64,000 nt of DNA from Pelodera strongyloides (Eukaryota; Nematoda; Chromadorea; Rhabditida; Rhabditidae). The position numbers were made by a program, and so were the translations under genes. Shown piece by piece: positions 29,706 to 42,737 of the stretch; the stretch's first letter is position 1, and each line of letters begins with the position of its first letter. The notes beneath the pieces are model-generated. The model ran no database searches and was not told the origin of the DNA. It saw only the letters and a program-made list of their open reading frames with translations. The stretch lies in assembly GCA_036852015.1 (NCBI GenBank), contig JAANDG010000461.1, forward strand, positions 1 to 64,000, in the 5' to 3' direction.

Positions 29706-32700
29706 TTACTGATGTTGTTGCGACAAACGGCTATCTGAACCGTGCGGACTTTTGCGTTTGACGAGCCCGAGTTCGCAGACACATCTGGAAGGAAATTGCA
29801 TTTAAATTTTAAATTTGTTAGTAAAACAATAATCACTAACCGCACTGTTCTTACACTACTTAGCACGGCGCAAGCACAGCGCGAGCACAGTACAAGCGCA
29901 GCGCAAGCACAGTTCTTACTCTCCTTACCGTACACTACTTGTTAGCACAGCGCAATCCTTCTTCCTTTTCCTAACTTCCTCAATTCCTAACTAGATTGAT
30001 TGAAAAATTATAGTTTACATACCTGTACTGATCAGGAATTTCCAAAAGTGAATGAACGGCCATCTGTACATCGGCATCCGAACCTGCAAAGGGAAGATTG
30101 GTAGATTGACTCTCTCTCTCTCCCTCGATCTCTCTCCATGTCTTCCCCTTCTTTATCTCGCTCCCATCATTCGCCCCCTCTCTGACTCTCTCTCACTTTA
30201 TTTCTCTCCCATCTAACTCTATCGTCCGCGGCGTTCGCGCAGTCTCGCTTTCTCGCGTTCTCTCTCTCTCTCTCTCTAATCAGAATTCAGGAAATTGAAT
30301 ACCTCTTCCTTCGGCGCATCTCATAATCTCGTGGAACTCGACAAAGTGGAAGTTGTCCCAGGAACGCTTGGGCAGAGACTCGTCGAACACCTGATGACAG
30401 TTTCATGTTTGTTATTTACATTCAAGTGACTGGCCCTATCCGGAAGACGTCTAGAAATTTGTCCGCTGGACCTAAGTCGCCTAATTCTTAGGACCTCTGC
30501 GGAACAAGTCATACGCTTTGAAACCTTATATTGAAGCTCTTTGCGTACACATATGTATTTATCCCCCTATGTATTATGACACTCTGCTATAGATGACGTC
30601 ACATCATGCGGTCAGTTTTCAAGAAGACTAGACACAAAATGTCCCCATTCTGCACCAGAAAACCAGCAGTGCACATAAATTTGCCTGTGATATATGGGAA
30701 TTCAGTTGTTCGGCGTACGTTTCACATACCACTTGTCATACCGCTTTAAATAAAGTACTCTGTACCCTCATCATATCCCATGGTCCATCGCCAACTCCGA
30801 CCACAATAATCGATAATGGGTACTGGCAGGCCTGCACGATTGCCCGCCTGGTGGCCTTCTCATTGGTAACCTGGCCATCGGCGACGATCACAAGGATGTG
30901 GTACTGCAATTTTTTTTATCGATTTTTTGTTCCCAAACGGATTATTCATTTTTTTTCAAACGGATCATTCATCTCTTTTTCGGGTAAGAAATTAGCATAT
31001 CGATTGAATTTGGGGGTCAGGAGACATTTTTTTACACAAGCACAATAAGCGAATTTTTGAATGAGGACTCACGTCTTCAACCTTCTGGCAAATTTCGACG
31101 GCTTGGTATATAAGCGGGGCGAAATTGGTTGGACCGGAGAGGTCGACGGTAGGGGTGACTTCGTTGTACACTCTGAAAAGTTACAAATTATCTGCAAAGT
31201 CCGGAGCGTCAAGCGGTCGAGACTGCGATGCTTGGTGGAACAGTTTGCCGGGGAATAACTCTGCGAGTTCGAGGTGTTAAGAAATGCGGTTTTCACAGTG
31301 ATATTTCTGAAATTCCGGACGTCCATTGCAGAAATCTTTTTTCCTCGTAGGCCTGTCCTTTTAAGCCTACTTGTTCGCCTTACTCTGCTGTAGTATTAGT
31401 ACCGTGCCCGATTTTACCAACATTTACTACGGTCGACAAAATGCGCCAATTCAAAAACGGTCACGATTGGGCAGATACGAAGTGCGTAAAATAAAGAAGC
31501 TCCTTACTTTAGCACCTCCTCCAGTCCACTGCATTCTCCATCGGGTTTCAATGGGAACACAGACCAGTCACTTGTTTTAGCATCACCAAAACCATAGACT
31601 GGGATTGTATGGCGGGAGGCGAAGGGGGCCAGGGTCCGGCCGAAGATGGTAATCACCTGAAACGTTGTTTGTAATCAATAATATCATCAATGAAACACTG
31701 AAACTGAAACATGAAGGGAATATTTGAAACGTATGTTGAACATCTACTTTTCCATGCAAATGGCACTACCTTCGTTCAACATACGTTTCAATATATCTGA
31801 ATGTAGATGTTAAACATCCCCAAACGTTTCAAAATATGGGATTGGAGATGTTCAAAATACGTTTCAATATACGGGAGTGGAACCGTTCAAAATACGTTTC
31901 AATATAAGGGAGTGGTGATGTTCAAAAAACGTTTCAATATATCTGAGTGTAGAGGTTCAACATACGTTTCAAAATATGGGAGTGGAGATGTTCAAAATAC
32001 GTTTCAATATATGGAAATGGAGATGTTCAATGTACGTTTCAAAATATGGGATACCACGTGCCATACCGCTTTACTACTCACCTGTTGGTATGGATTCTTG
32101 ACACTGGGGTGGATTGTATGCAATGAGCGACCTCCAAAAGAATCCTCTCCTTGATATTTGTTGGATGCCGTGTAGTCGATGCCTTAAAGCGAAGCACTGG
32201 CCGGTTTTTGAAACACATCGAATACACCAGCATTGTTATGCAGCATATGCAAATGAACATACATTAGAATTAATAATCGAGCTTAATTCGAGCAAATTAG
32301 CATAGTACGTAAGAATTCAACTGTCCACGATGCGTTTCAAAAACCAGCCGGAAATTCGCTTTAATTTGAAGACTATTGAAGTTTCTATTCTTTGATTTGA
32401 TTTGATTTTCCCAATAAAATGATAAATTATTACTATACTAAACGTAAAATCAAATACGTAAAAAAGGAAAAGCGCATGCTGATGTTGGGTCCATTTCAAA
32501 TACAGTGCACGAAACTATCTGAAGTATAGTATTCAGCTTGAAAATTATTACCGTACCAAAAATGAGATTTGTACTCTCGAGTCCCGCCTTGGCCATGGCT
32601 TTAGACAATGCTTCCAATGAGGTGACCGACAGCAAGAGCTCCTGCAGAGAGGTCACACCCATGATGGAGAGCAGAGACGACTGCTTGCGAAGCTAAATCG

Positions 32701-35700
32701 TGGATAATTAGTATACTGTAATGTGAAGATTACTGTAATGTTCTTGATCTCACAGTACTCAGTAGGACTCAGTACTCTGCAACCATCATAGAAATGTGTA
32801 ATAATAGAAAGACATGACATGAAAATTCATACGATATTCATATCAAAACTTTGAAAGACACACGGAAAGGTTTACAAAAGAAAATAAATAAGCGTTAATT
32901 ATCATGCGAAGTACATACAGGACGAATATAGGGATTGTTAGTGCTGATAAAGCGGTGTAGCACGTGGTTTTGAAACGCATGCTAGACAAATTGTGATCTA
33001 ATCTGCTCAGAAATACACAGAAATTTGCATATAATACATGGGAGCGCAGTTCTCATACATTCTAAAATCGTCTGTGATTTCCCTTGAAATTTACGCAAAA
33101 GCTGTTATTATAATCGCTGTGATATGAATCTTTTCCTCTCGTTTCAGTTATTTCATTAAATCGAAATACCGACCGGTTTTTCAAACGAATCGTGGACAAC
33201 TGCATTCTTACGTATTTAAGCTTTGCCCGAATTTAGCTCGATTTTTATGCTAATTTTTGTTCATTCACAAACGCTGCATAAGAGCTGGTCTACTCAATGT
33301 GTTTCAAAAACCTACCGGTATTTCGCTTTAAAGAAGGGCCTGGCTCACGAAAAACTGCATACTTTTCACCGCTCTAATTTTCCGTGAGCCTGACCCCTTA
33401 TGTTTAATAGCCACTGTCCATAGCACTGCAAACTTCAAGTCCACAACCCTTTTCTGTATTCTAATACCTGGATAGACTACCGTACATTCTCTCTGTATTC
33501 TAATTCCTGGATAGGCTACCGTAACCTGGCTTTATATTCTAATTCCCGGATAGGCTACCGTACCCGGGCCCTCGGATATCCGTCGCTGCTCATTCCTGTA
33601 GATTTTCCATTGCTCGATAGCGAGAAGGAGCCAGAGTTTCTGTGGTTCCTACGACCGCTCGCGGATAGAAACTGCGGTGCGTGTCCCTGGCGGGCCTTCT
33701 AGAACGAAAGACTCCAGGCTAGAAGCTACAAACTACAAATATACTACAAACTACATCTTTCCAGCTATATACTAGACTAAAAGCGTTAGGTGCAAGTATG
33801 TGAGCTGCCCTGAAGCAATGAAGCAGATACATTGGCACATAGAAGAGTTTCAGGAGAAGCGGAATAGTGGTTTGTGAAACTTATGCTGAACAAACCATGC
33901 ACTATATGCAAATTTCCTTCTGAGTATTTCCGGCTCAGAATGGAACAAAATTTGCATATAAGACAGGAAAATGCAGTTGTTCAGCAGATGTTTCAAACCC
34001 AAGTGCCGTACCCAAGATCAGCCTTTTCCTTTCCAACAGAAAGTTGCGCAATTAGTTGACTTACATAAATCGGAGAAGCTTAAACTGTGCATTTGCGCTA
34101 AGCAACAGTATTTTTGGCGAAAGCTTTAGCACATGTTAGTTTGCGGTAGAACGTACGACATTGAGGGGGAATGGCAAAAAATAAGATGTTTCAACAAAAA
34201 CATTAATAATTGTCAACTACTCGTAGTGAGCAATGAATATTCATAGACGATAGTTCTTTGTTCCGCTAAGATAATAATGGGGTTTCCAAGTATGCTCAAA
34301 ATTTGCCGTATCTTGGAGCTCGAAGAGAATTTTTTTTAATTTTTCATATTATAAATGCAAGTTTCGTGCAGAAGTACGGTAGTACTGACAGAATCACACC
34401 GAATTTTTGGTATGCTTGGAAACCCCATAATGTAAAATGAAAAGTATCAACAGGGCAGTCAAAAATGTGTTTTATGTTTCTCTACTCTGCACTTTATTCA
34501 ATAAAGAAGGAAAGGAAGGAAACTGCTTTTTTGAAATGATCATGACCCTAAACCATACAATAGGGGAGGGGAAACTAATACCTAACTTATGAAAACAAAT
34601 GGGTTTCATGGACCTGGCCCTTCAAAAAAATAGAAAAATGAATTTCCTTACCGGTGCTGGTGCGTCTGAATCCATTTGTGAAGTATTTGCTTCGTCAACC
34701 AGAGGTTTACGATGTACGATGTCGCGAGGATGGCCTGAAGAGAAATGAAATATGTGCGAGATGATGGCTATGGGCGCGCCAGAGGTGTGCAGTTACAGTT
34801 CGGCACCTATTGCGACTATGGCGCACTTGTGGCACACTCCTTATGCGCGATTTGCATCTCACTGTAGCGGTTGTGCGTGACGACTGCGCGATGTTTCATC
34901 AGTGTGCTTATACCATACACCCTATACTTCTTCAAGTACCACTAAAATCATAACTGCTAGTGGTACACCTAATATATATATATATATATATATATATACC
35001 TGCATGTTGTCCTTCGTAGGCAACTTTGTCAAAGTATTCCTGGAAGTTCTCGCTGGCTTCGCTCATCTAAAAAATCATTTTTATAGCTTAGGCTTAGGCT
35101 TAGGCTTAGGCTAACTCATGTTGCTTGGGCCTTAACTTACACTAACGCCCCTTAACGCATTACAAGAAAAATAAAAACCATCATTAACCTGATCTGGTGG
35201 TATCTCCACTGATTGTATTTCTGGTGCGTAAGTCATCTCGTCGTGGTCATCATGCTCCATCTTATCAAACACCTGAATTATCGATTTTTTTTAAAAATAT
35301 ATTATCGATTGATCGATTGTGAGGTTTTTGATTGCGAACTAACAACTTATCGATTTCATAACACGTAACGTTTTTTCGCTGCGGACCATATGCAATATGT
35401 TCGCTCGCCGCGCAAAACAAACGTTGTATTGTATAAGATGAATAATATATAAATGACGCACCTCATTCGTCTTAATCAAAGCACTAGTTCCGTCACCAGA
35501 AGGCACGCGGCTGATCTGAAAATTTAATATTGGTGCCCGAGGAAACCATTTAACATAATATTTAGTGTTTTAATATTGATGCCCGAGGAAGATCGATTAC
35601 CGACCATTTGGCAACCACATCGAGACTATGAGTGATGTGACCGATTGCCGACAGTTTGTGTGCATTACGTTGGCACCGCCTGGACCGAGAATCGAACCTC

Positions 35701-37822
35701 CGACCCCTTGATTGAGAGTCGGGCGCGCTACCGATTAGACCACACGGACAATAATACATATTACAGCAAACCCTCCTACCTTATTGTTGCTGCCCGGCTG
35801 CAGTTTGTGTGCGTCACCTCTGCTGCTCAGCATCTCTTCCTCAATAACGAATCCGCTAACGTTGGGCGACGAGGTCTTATGAGATGAACCGGGTTGCTGG
35901 ATTTTGAATAATTAGATAAAAAGTGAAATTTAGTTATTTAATAAATACACCAAAAGGTAAAACGGCCACATAGAATGCAAAACGGTGTAAGTTTGAAGCT
36001 TGTTCATGCAGGAAATTTTCAGGCTCACGATAAACGAGCCCACCGCAATTTTCGCGTGTTCCGCTTTTCCGAATTTATATGTCAAGTGCCCAATATCTAA
36101 ATAGGCTTACCTGTTTGTTGTTTAGGTATTCTAGCGCTTGGTCCACGTAGAGTTCGGCTACCGCCTGGCGGGCGCGCTCTGAAATAAAAAGAATGGTAAT
36201 GCGACGGCAACCAGCAGCGCCACCTACTACCCTAGCGTCTATTATAAATACACAACTAAACAGTTTCGAACACGCTCGTTTGTTCGAAGAAAATTCAATA
36301 CAGTGTTCCGGCTTGTTTAGAGCAGTGCAGATCAGTGCAGACGTCAGTCAATTAAGCGGTATGACACCCGGTTTTTGAAACGCGTGGTGAAAGTTGTTTT
36401 TCCGATGTAGTGTATGCTAATAACAGTGCGGTACTGAGCGATTTTCTGGTCTGATTATATTCATTCGCATGTAACCTAGGGGAAGGCAGTTGTTCAACAT
36501 GAGCTTCACATTTTTTTTAATTCGGACGTAAACTATGAAAGTTCGTACCATCTTGATCAGTTGGCTGCATATGCTGCTGGAGGAATACATCTTGCTGCGG
36601 CATAGGTTGTTGGCCATTTTGATGCGGTGTAAATTGTTGCTCTTGTTGTGGCATCTGTCGTTGGATAAACTGCCGCTCTTCTTGTAAGTATGCAGCCTGG
36701 GCTTGGTCCTGAAGTGGCCTCTGAGGCACTTGTTCTTGGCGATGCTGCTCATGTTGCTGCATCATCAATTTTTGTGGCTGCTCATGTTCTTTTTGCTGCT
36801 GGTGGAAAGGAGGCTCCTGAAATTACCGTACATTTATTGATGCAGTGACATTATTTTATTTGTATCCTACACTTATATTGTACAGTGTCGACCAAAAGTC
36901 CTTATTTCTAACTAAAAGTGATCGTGAGCAAATACAGCAATACGATATACAGATGGATGTAAAACATGGTAAAGTTAGGTGTGAGCTTTGGTCGATCCTG
37001 TACCTAAAGCAAACAATTTAAGGCAATTGTAATTGCGCTCATATATAAGAAGCAGAAGAAAGGAGTATATAAGAAACATATAAATTATATCCATTTATGG
37101 GAAATCAAAACAAATGAGTCTGACCTGTTTTTCTTGCTCAACAAAGTGAATCGGAATGTCTTGAGACGTTTCGGAGGGGAGAGACTCCTGAAATTAAAAT
37201 TATTATGGATTAAAAAAAACAGAAATATATAAATAGCTAAGACCTATCCAGATACTAAGTAATCAACTGCTTCAAGTAATAATGTTCATGCTTACTTGCC
37301 AAGTGATTTTCGCATTGTTTTGTAATTAAGCATTGCAATTAAGCAAAGGTTGGCCTATGCATTATATAAAACACATTTACTTACTGAAAAGGATCTTTAA
37401 AGGGTCAGGCCCACCGATATTAACTATAACCCTCTATTTATTATTTGATCATAATTCATATAAAGGGTGTTTATTACACTTCCACAGCGTGAATATGAAT
37501 GATATTTAGTTTGTATATATTGTAATCAAGACCCTTTATATGAATTGTGATCAAATAGTAAATATAGGTTTATATCGGTGGGCCTGACCGTCTAACAGTA
37601 GACTATTTTTCAACGCGAAATAAGAATACTCACTTGTGTCGGCAGGAACGTTTTCCGTTCCTGTGGTGCGGCCCGAGGAGTTTCATTATCACCGAGATCA
37701 TATTCATCGATCAGAGCCTATAATTTTACTGCTTTATGATTATGATTAAAAAAAAAATAGAAACTGGAAGACTGAGAGACATCAGACAGAGAATCAGAGA
37801 GAGAGAGAGATAGAGAGAGGGG

Positions 37823-37861
<39 letters not shown>

Positions 37862-40800
37862 GAGAGAGAGGGAGAGAGAGAGGGAAGAGAGAGAGAGGGA
37901 GAGAGAGAGAAGAGAGAGAGGGAGAGAGAGAGTTCACCTTAAATTGTTCCTCTTCCTCAGCGCTGATCGGTTTCTTCTCAACTGATGGAACGTCAATCTA
38001 AAAATGTAGCAAATTATGAACTCTACGAGGTTTCCGAAAAAAACGCAATGGGGCTTCCATTAGTATGCCAAAAAACAACTGTGCGTTCTCTTCCATGTAT
38101 AGAAAAATTTACCGTATTTTCCCTGAATTGAATATTTGACATGAGAAATTAATACATGGGTCTCGCGAAGTCGTAAAATACGGTAAATTTGTCCGGATAC
38201 TTGGAAACCTCATAAACATAAAACCAAAATAAAATAATAGTGTGGTACAAGTTAGCTTTTCTGGCTCCTACCGTACCAGACCTCACACGGAAGCTAATTA
38301 CTTTTCGAAATTTTGCTGCGCCCCAAGAACTTGTTTGGCGTGCAAACGGCGCGATAGTGGCAAGCGCAATGTTCGCCGCATTCACAAGGCCTTTTCGCAA
38401 ATCAGAAGGAAAGAAGATAACTTTGATTTACCTTAACAAATTCATCAGAGTCATTGCTTCCGCGTGCTGGTGTCCTCTGGTCCAACTGCAATGGCGCTTC
38501 AGTCTGCAAATAGTGATTATTTTATAGGTCTGGTCTACCAGCATATGTTTTATTGATTCAAAAGATATAGGTTCTTAAAGCGAAATACCGGCCGGTTTTT
38601 GAAACACATCGAGTAGACCAGCATTCTTATGCAGCTTATGCAAATGAACATAAATTAGAATAAAACATCGAGCTAAATTGGAGCAAACTAGCATAAATAC
38701 GTAAGAATTAAGTTGTCCATGATGCGTTTCAAAAAACGGCCGGTATTTCGCTTTAAGATTCCACGAGTTACGTGTCCACGAATGATACCGTAAAAGATAT
38801 GATTTTTTTTGTTTCAGAATGTAAAAGCTGAAGAAATACTGAACTGAACGGGTGATAAAAATACTAACCAAAATACGAACCTTTTGTCCCTCTTGGTTGA
38901 GCCGAACTTCGAAATCGCTTTCCGCACCGCTAAATGATTTACTTTTGCATTCATTTGCTTTCTACCATTAGTACCAGGCTCTCCTTCTCTCTCTCTCCTT
39001 CTCGTTCTCGTTCTCTCTCTCTCTCACTCTCTCTCTTTTTCTCTCTCCCTTTCTACACTCTCTGTCTACTCTCTCTCTCTCTCTCCACCTCTGTCTACTC
39101 CATTGTGGTGTCTCTGCAGTGAGTCCCTCTCTGGCGGCCAGTTCCCCAATCTCACTCATCAACTTTTGCTCAAGACCTTGCCGGATCTCATTCAGACGAG
39201 AATCGACACTGTCAGAAGGTGCTGCTGTATCGAAGGGTCTAAATCGAAGTTTGTTCATTTCATTGTGAGATGTGCGTTACGCCTGTTACTCTAAGGTCTA
39301 AGGAGAAGATACCGGAGTGCTCTTCAACCGACTGGTATGGATATAGACAGAGAGCAAACTAAAGAGAGAGAAATATAGAGAGAAAGATAAAGAAAGACGA
39401 AGAGCGAGATAGAGATAGAGAAATGAAGGGAGAGTGGGAGAGAGAGGGAGGGAGAGAGAGAGAAGAGAGATATGGATATGATTTAATTGAGTGAAAATTA
39501 GCATACTACCTGTTGATGAGATGTGCATCGTCAATGTTCTCGATGCTGATATGATCAGCCGGTAAGAACGCGTCGATCACTTTGGACTCAGTTGATAGGT
39601 TGGATACAGATGACTCACCACCGACCTACAAGCAAGTTCCGCTAAAGGGGTATGACACGTGGTTATGAAGCGTATGATGTGCCCATTCGCGCACTTCATA
39701 CCTTCATAGTAAATTATCAACACTTCAGAAACACCCATAACTCTCTCTCTATCTCTCTCTCTCTCTTTCTTTCTTTCTCCTCTCTCAGATATATGAGTGT
39801 CTGTGTTTTCTCGCTACCTAACCTCTAGTTCTGCCACTCTACCACTCTACCTCTCTCTCCTGACAAATGAGTCTTTCCCCCCTCTATGTTTTCTCGCAAC
39901 CTAACCTCTAGCCACTCTACCTCTCTCTCCTCCAGCTTGGCTAGACGTTCTTGCTCAATTCTGGCGAGGTCACGCTCCCATTCAAGCAAGGCGTCTTCTT
40001 CCCTGAAAGACAGGGTAAAAAATGCAGGAATATTTAACTTATATTTAACAGAGCATTCATTTTCACATTCAGAAATTCAGAAAATTCAGGTGAGTGCGCT
40101 GTCTCATTTTTTGTTTAGGAATGAACTAAGGATTACGTTGTTTGTTTTGTGTGATCGTCTACAGTGTCCAAAAAGCGTTACAAAAACCGCCTGTTATACC
40201 GCTTCAACTTACTGTGGGGTTCTCTCTGTTGCTGGCATAGTCGAGGCCACTCCCTCAGCGATGCGCTCGATGTTTGAAGGTATCTAAAAGGTGTTTTCCT
40301 GGTAGCTAAAGCTAACCTAGCCTAATATGTATTGTAATGCAAGGCCTAATATGTATTGAAATGCAAGTGGCTAAACGTCAAGGCTACCTTTAGTGCGCTA
40401 CTATGCGCAACCTACTACTATGCGCCGCGCAGCCGCCGCAGAAAAAAATGAGCAAATGCCACAGGTGCGCCATGCGTGCTATGCAGCAGATATTCTAGCT
40501 AGAAGAGGAGCGTACCTGATGAAGGGCTTCCGCAACACCCTCGCCCGCATGTCGCACAGTTTCGGTTACGCCCTGGCCAGCCTGCGACGCAGCTTGAAGG
40601 GCCTGATCACCTGCGCGCGAAACAGTAGCCGCAGCGTCGGCGCCAGCCTGGCTCACGGACTGCCACGCTTCTTGTCCAGATGGAAGTTTCTGAAGTTCAT
40701 ATGTAATGTACCCAGTTAAGTATGAAACGAAACTAAACCGTAGAGTTTCTTACGAGACGTCAACTATTTACGGGGTCAGGCCCAGGAAAAATCTGTATAT

Positions 40801-42737
40801 CGTGTCACTAACCCTTTAAAGTAGTAAATGAGACCAACTGTAAAGTTTATGAAAACCAAAAATCCGTAAAAACGACGCCAACCTCTGCTGATGCCTGCAC
40901 AGCTTCTTGTCCGGCTTGAGTCACTTTCTGTAAAAAAAATTTGAGCTTTACCAATATCGAGTTGCTTCTTCAAAAAAGGAGCACATATAGCATGTTAATT
41001 CCTTTCACTTCGAATTTTATCATTTTAGCCAACTAAAACTCAATTGTTTAAATAATTTACTGAACACGCACTTGTCGCGGAAAAATAAATAAATATCAAA
41101 TGATAGATAAACCTGGGCAAGGTCCTGAGCGTAAGCTTGCCCACGTTGAGCCGTCGACTCCAGGTTGGCTGATGTTGTTTCGTACAGTTTACTGGCACCC
41201 TGGGAGTTTTATTTTCATTTATTTATTGAAAATAGAAAATAGAAAAAATCCATTAATAAAAGTTTTGTTTATTATTACATACACATTTTTTTAATGTAAT
41301 ATGCAATACAATACGTAATATGCAAAGCTTTAGGTTACAATTAATTATTGTTACTCGCAATGTGTATAGTATGCAGATACGCTGATACGATTATTTATGT
41401 GTAAAAAATAAAGTACGTAAATACATAGAAATCTAATTACCTGCTTGATCTCCTCTCCATGCTGAGCAAAAGATTCTTGTGCGGAGCCTCCGGCAGCAAA
41501 TAGACCCTGGAACCATTTTATTAAAGCGAAATACGAGCCGGTTTTTAAAACGCATCGAGTGTACCTGCATTCTTACACTTACACAGCATATAGGAGGAGT
41601 AATAAATGTTATGTTATGTTATGTTATGCAAATGTGCGTAATTAGAATAAAAAAATCGCCACCATTCCGACCCATAAATACACTATGCGTTTCAAAAACC
41701 GGCCGCTATTTAGCTTTAAACAACTGTTCTTTCTTGATACACGTAATATGTAAGTGTCGTTTCATGTTATATAGTTCAAAGAACGCTCATCACGTGAGGT
41801 ACTAATTGCGTGAAAGAATACTTAAAAAATTAAAGAAAATTACCTGCACGACCGCCATTGCAATTGCCCCAATTGAGGACAGCAGACCACCGCTCGATTC
41901 TTCAACCTACAGTAATTGTTCTGTACATTTTATGATACAGTGGTACCGCATACTTAGCTGTGGTAAAAATTTGTTTGTTTATTTCTCCAAAAACACGTAT
42001 TACTTTCGACTGTTTGTTCATAGCTTATTGCTCTACCATATCTCATATGAGAAATATATTAAGAATACATATATATGCGGTAGTTCATTATAATTATACT
42101 CATAAAACCTTACTTATACTATACTACGAACATCGTTTAAAAATAACTGAAAAGATGCAGCGCTACGAAAAAATATTATATTCGGGTTTTGTCGAAAAAA
42201 AAATTAAATTTTAAATACCTTATTATCTTCCTCATCCTCCTTTTTGGCATGTTTGTCGATAAGTTTGAAGAAGTAATAGGTGAAGGTGATCGCTGCCACT
42301 GATAGAGCTACTGAAATAAGACATCGCTGAGAAATCGCTAAGCAACGCTGACGGATCGCTGACAGACCTCTGCATAACGCTGGCAAATAGCCGAGTAACG
42401 CTGAACAACGCTGACAAATCCCCGAACAATCCTGATGGACCGCTGACAAAACGCTTAGAAACAGCTGAATAATCCATAACGGATTTCTGAATCCGAAAAA
42501 CGCGGGAAATTTTTTAATTAAAATCAATGTTCACTCAGCTAATTTTAAATGGGGGGCACAGGATTTGCATATAATACGTAGCATTGCAATTTTCTTGCAC
42601 GCTTTTCAAAACCACGTGCTATACCGCTTTAAAACTACCGTACCTCTAGTGACCGGGGAGAATACCATGAACTTGTGCGATTCATCGCACTCCTCCCACT
42701 CATCAGGGTCATAACCCAGTTCGGCCGAGTAGACCAT
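29706..42737 (-). CDS. cpna-1: CPNA-1-like transmembrane copine-domain protein
   Basis: 31 exons, all in frame, 986 residues: 42737-42644, 42310-42219, 41906-41844, 41506-41441, 41199-41113, 40927-40883, 40689-40516, 40283-40213, 40002-39921, 39625-39510, 39238-39089, 38929-38881, 38503-38432, 37997-37938, 37717-37634, 37187-37125, 36816-36549, 36178-36111, 35896-35780, 35515-35462, 35272-35189, 35066-35000, 34734-34652, 32692-32557, 32182-32082, 31656-31508, 31172-31073, 30903-30766, 30390-30303, 30083-30023, 29784-29706. Seen: membrane segment at 32-50 ([16 protein letters not shown]), 11-residue helical repeats at 106-207, charged coiled-coil (232-258), Gln-rich exon (457-546), copine domain at ~735-965 ([65 protein letters not shown]). 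Layout and length fit C. elegans CPNA-1 (about 1,100 residues), a dense-body/M-line muscle-attachment protein. Paralogue CPNA-2 is not excluded. An extra 5' exon (45019-44963) is possible. Confidence 0.88.
31690..32072. repeat. Minisatellite grown from an element end
   Basis: Ten or so units of about 35 bp built on TTCAAAATACGTTTCAATATATGGGAG, ending in TACCACGTGCCATACCGCTTTA, the tip of a CACGTG-family element. Lies in the copine intron next to the exon ending at 32082. Confidence 0.75.
32184..32364. repeat. Palindromic element A providing a splice acceptor
   Basis: Full copy whose left TTAAAGCG end abuts the copine exon 32182-32082. Read on the minus strand, its terminal CGCTTTAA plus one flanking G forms the acceptor CTTTAAG. 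Confidence 0.85.
33156..33331. repeat. Palindromic element A, inverted internal orientation
   Basis: Starts TTAAATCGAAATACCGACCGG and ends CGCTTTAA, in a copine-gene intron, directly followed by a short CTGGCTCACG inverted repeat (33332-33402). Confidence 0.8.
34278..34427. repeat. Inverted-repeat element GGGGTTTCCAAG family
   Basis: Ends TGGGGTTTCCAAGTATGC and GCATGCTTGGAAACCCCA; internal TTTCGTGCAGAAGTACGGTA. Related sequence occurs at 7822-7985 and 38040-38215. Confidence 0.7.
34970..34999. repeat. AT dinucleotide microsatellite at a splice donor
   Basis: About 15 AT units. The minus-strand donor of the copine exon ending at 35000 is GTATATATAT, i.e. the microsatellite itself. Confidence 0.8.
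35083..35112. repeat. Interstitial TTAGGC repeat
   Basis: Four to five TTAGGC units on the plus strand in the copine intron, 17 bp from the exon starting at 35066. Confidence 0.85.
35571..35750 (-). mobile_element. tRNA-derived SINE-like element
   Basis: Minus strand begins GTCCGTGTGGTCTAATCGG (A box) and continues with a tRNA-Glu-like anticodon arm (ACTCTCAA) and GGTTCGATTCTC (B box). A further ~110 nt unrelated to tRNA follows, ending near TATTGATGCCCGAGG, a string repeated at 35526-35541. Head plus body plus flanking repeat suggests a SINE in a copine intron. Confidence 0.55.
37397..37594. repeat. Inverted-repeat element, TTAAAGGGTCAGGCCC family
   Basis: TTAAAGGGTCAGGCCCACCG to ATCGGTGGGCCTGACC in the copine gene; a partial sibling is at 50987-51047 in efl-3. 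Confidence 0.75.
37789..37932. repeat. GA-rich microsatellite
   Basis: About 140 bp of GA/GGGA units, beginning 6 bp from the copine exon ending at 37938 (donor GTGAAC). Confidence 0.85.
38575..38756. repeat. Palindromic element A
   Basis: Full-length copy in a copine-gene intron. Confidence 0.85.
38984..39088. repeat. CT-rich microsatellite
   Basis: CT repeats running into the donor of the copine exon ending at 39089. Confidence 0.8.
41521..41719. repeat. Palindromic element A with microsatellite insertion
   Basis: Copy enlarged by a run of ATGTT units near 41608-41632; ends 15 bp upstream (minus-strand sense) of the exon starting at 41506. Confidence 0.8.

Noticed and set aside
29720..29741. 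Donor GTTCAG continuing the copine gene into the 25-kb exons
   Set aside because: Reading through gives a short tail and TAA in frame, and the donor is poor, so the gene ends at 29706.
39298..39330. Extra copine exon encoding SRLKSTP
   Set aside because: Its donor would leave the next exon out of frame; skipping it joins 39510 to 39238 in frame.
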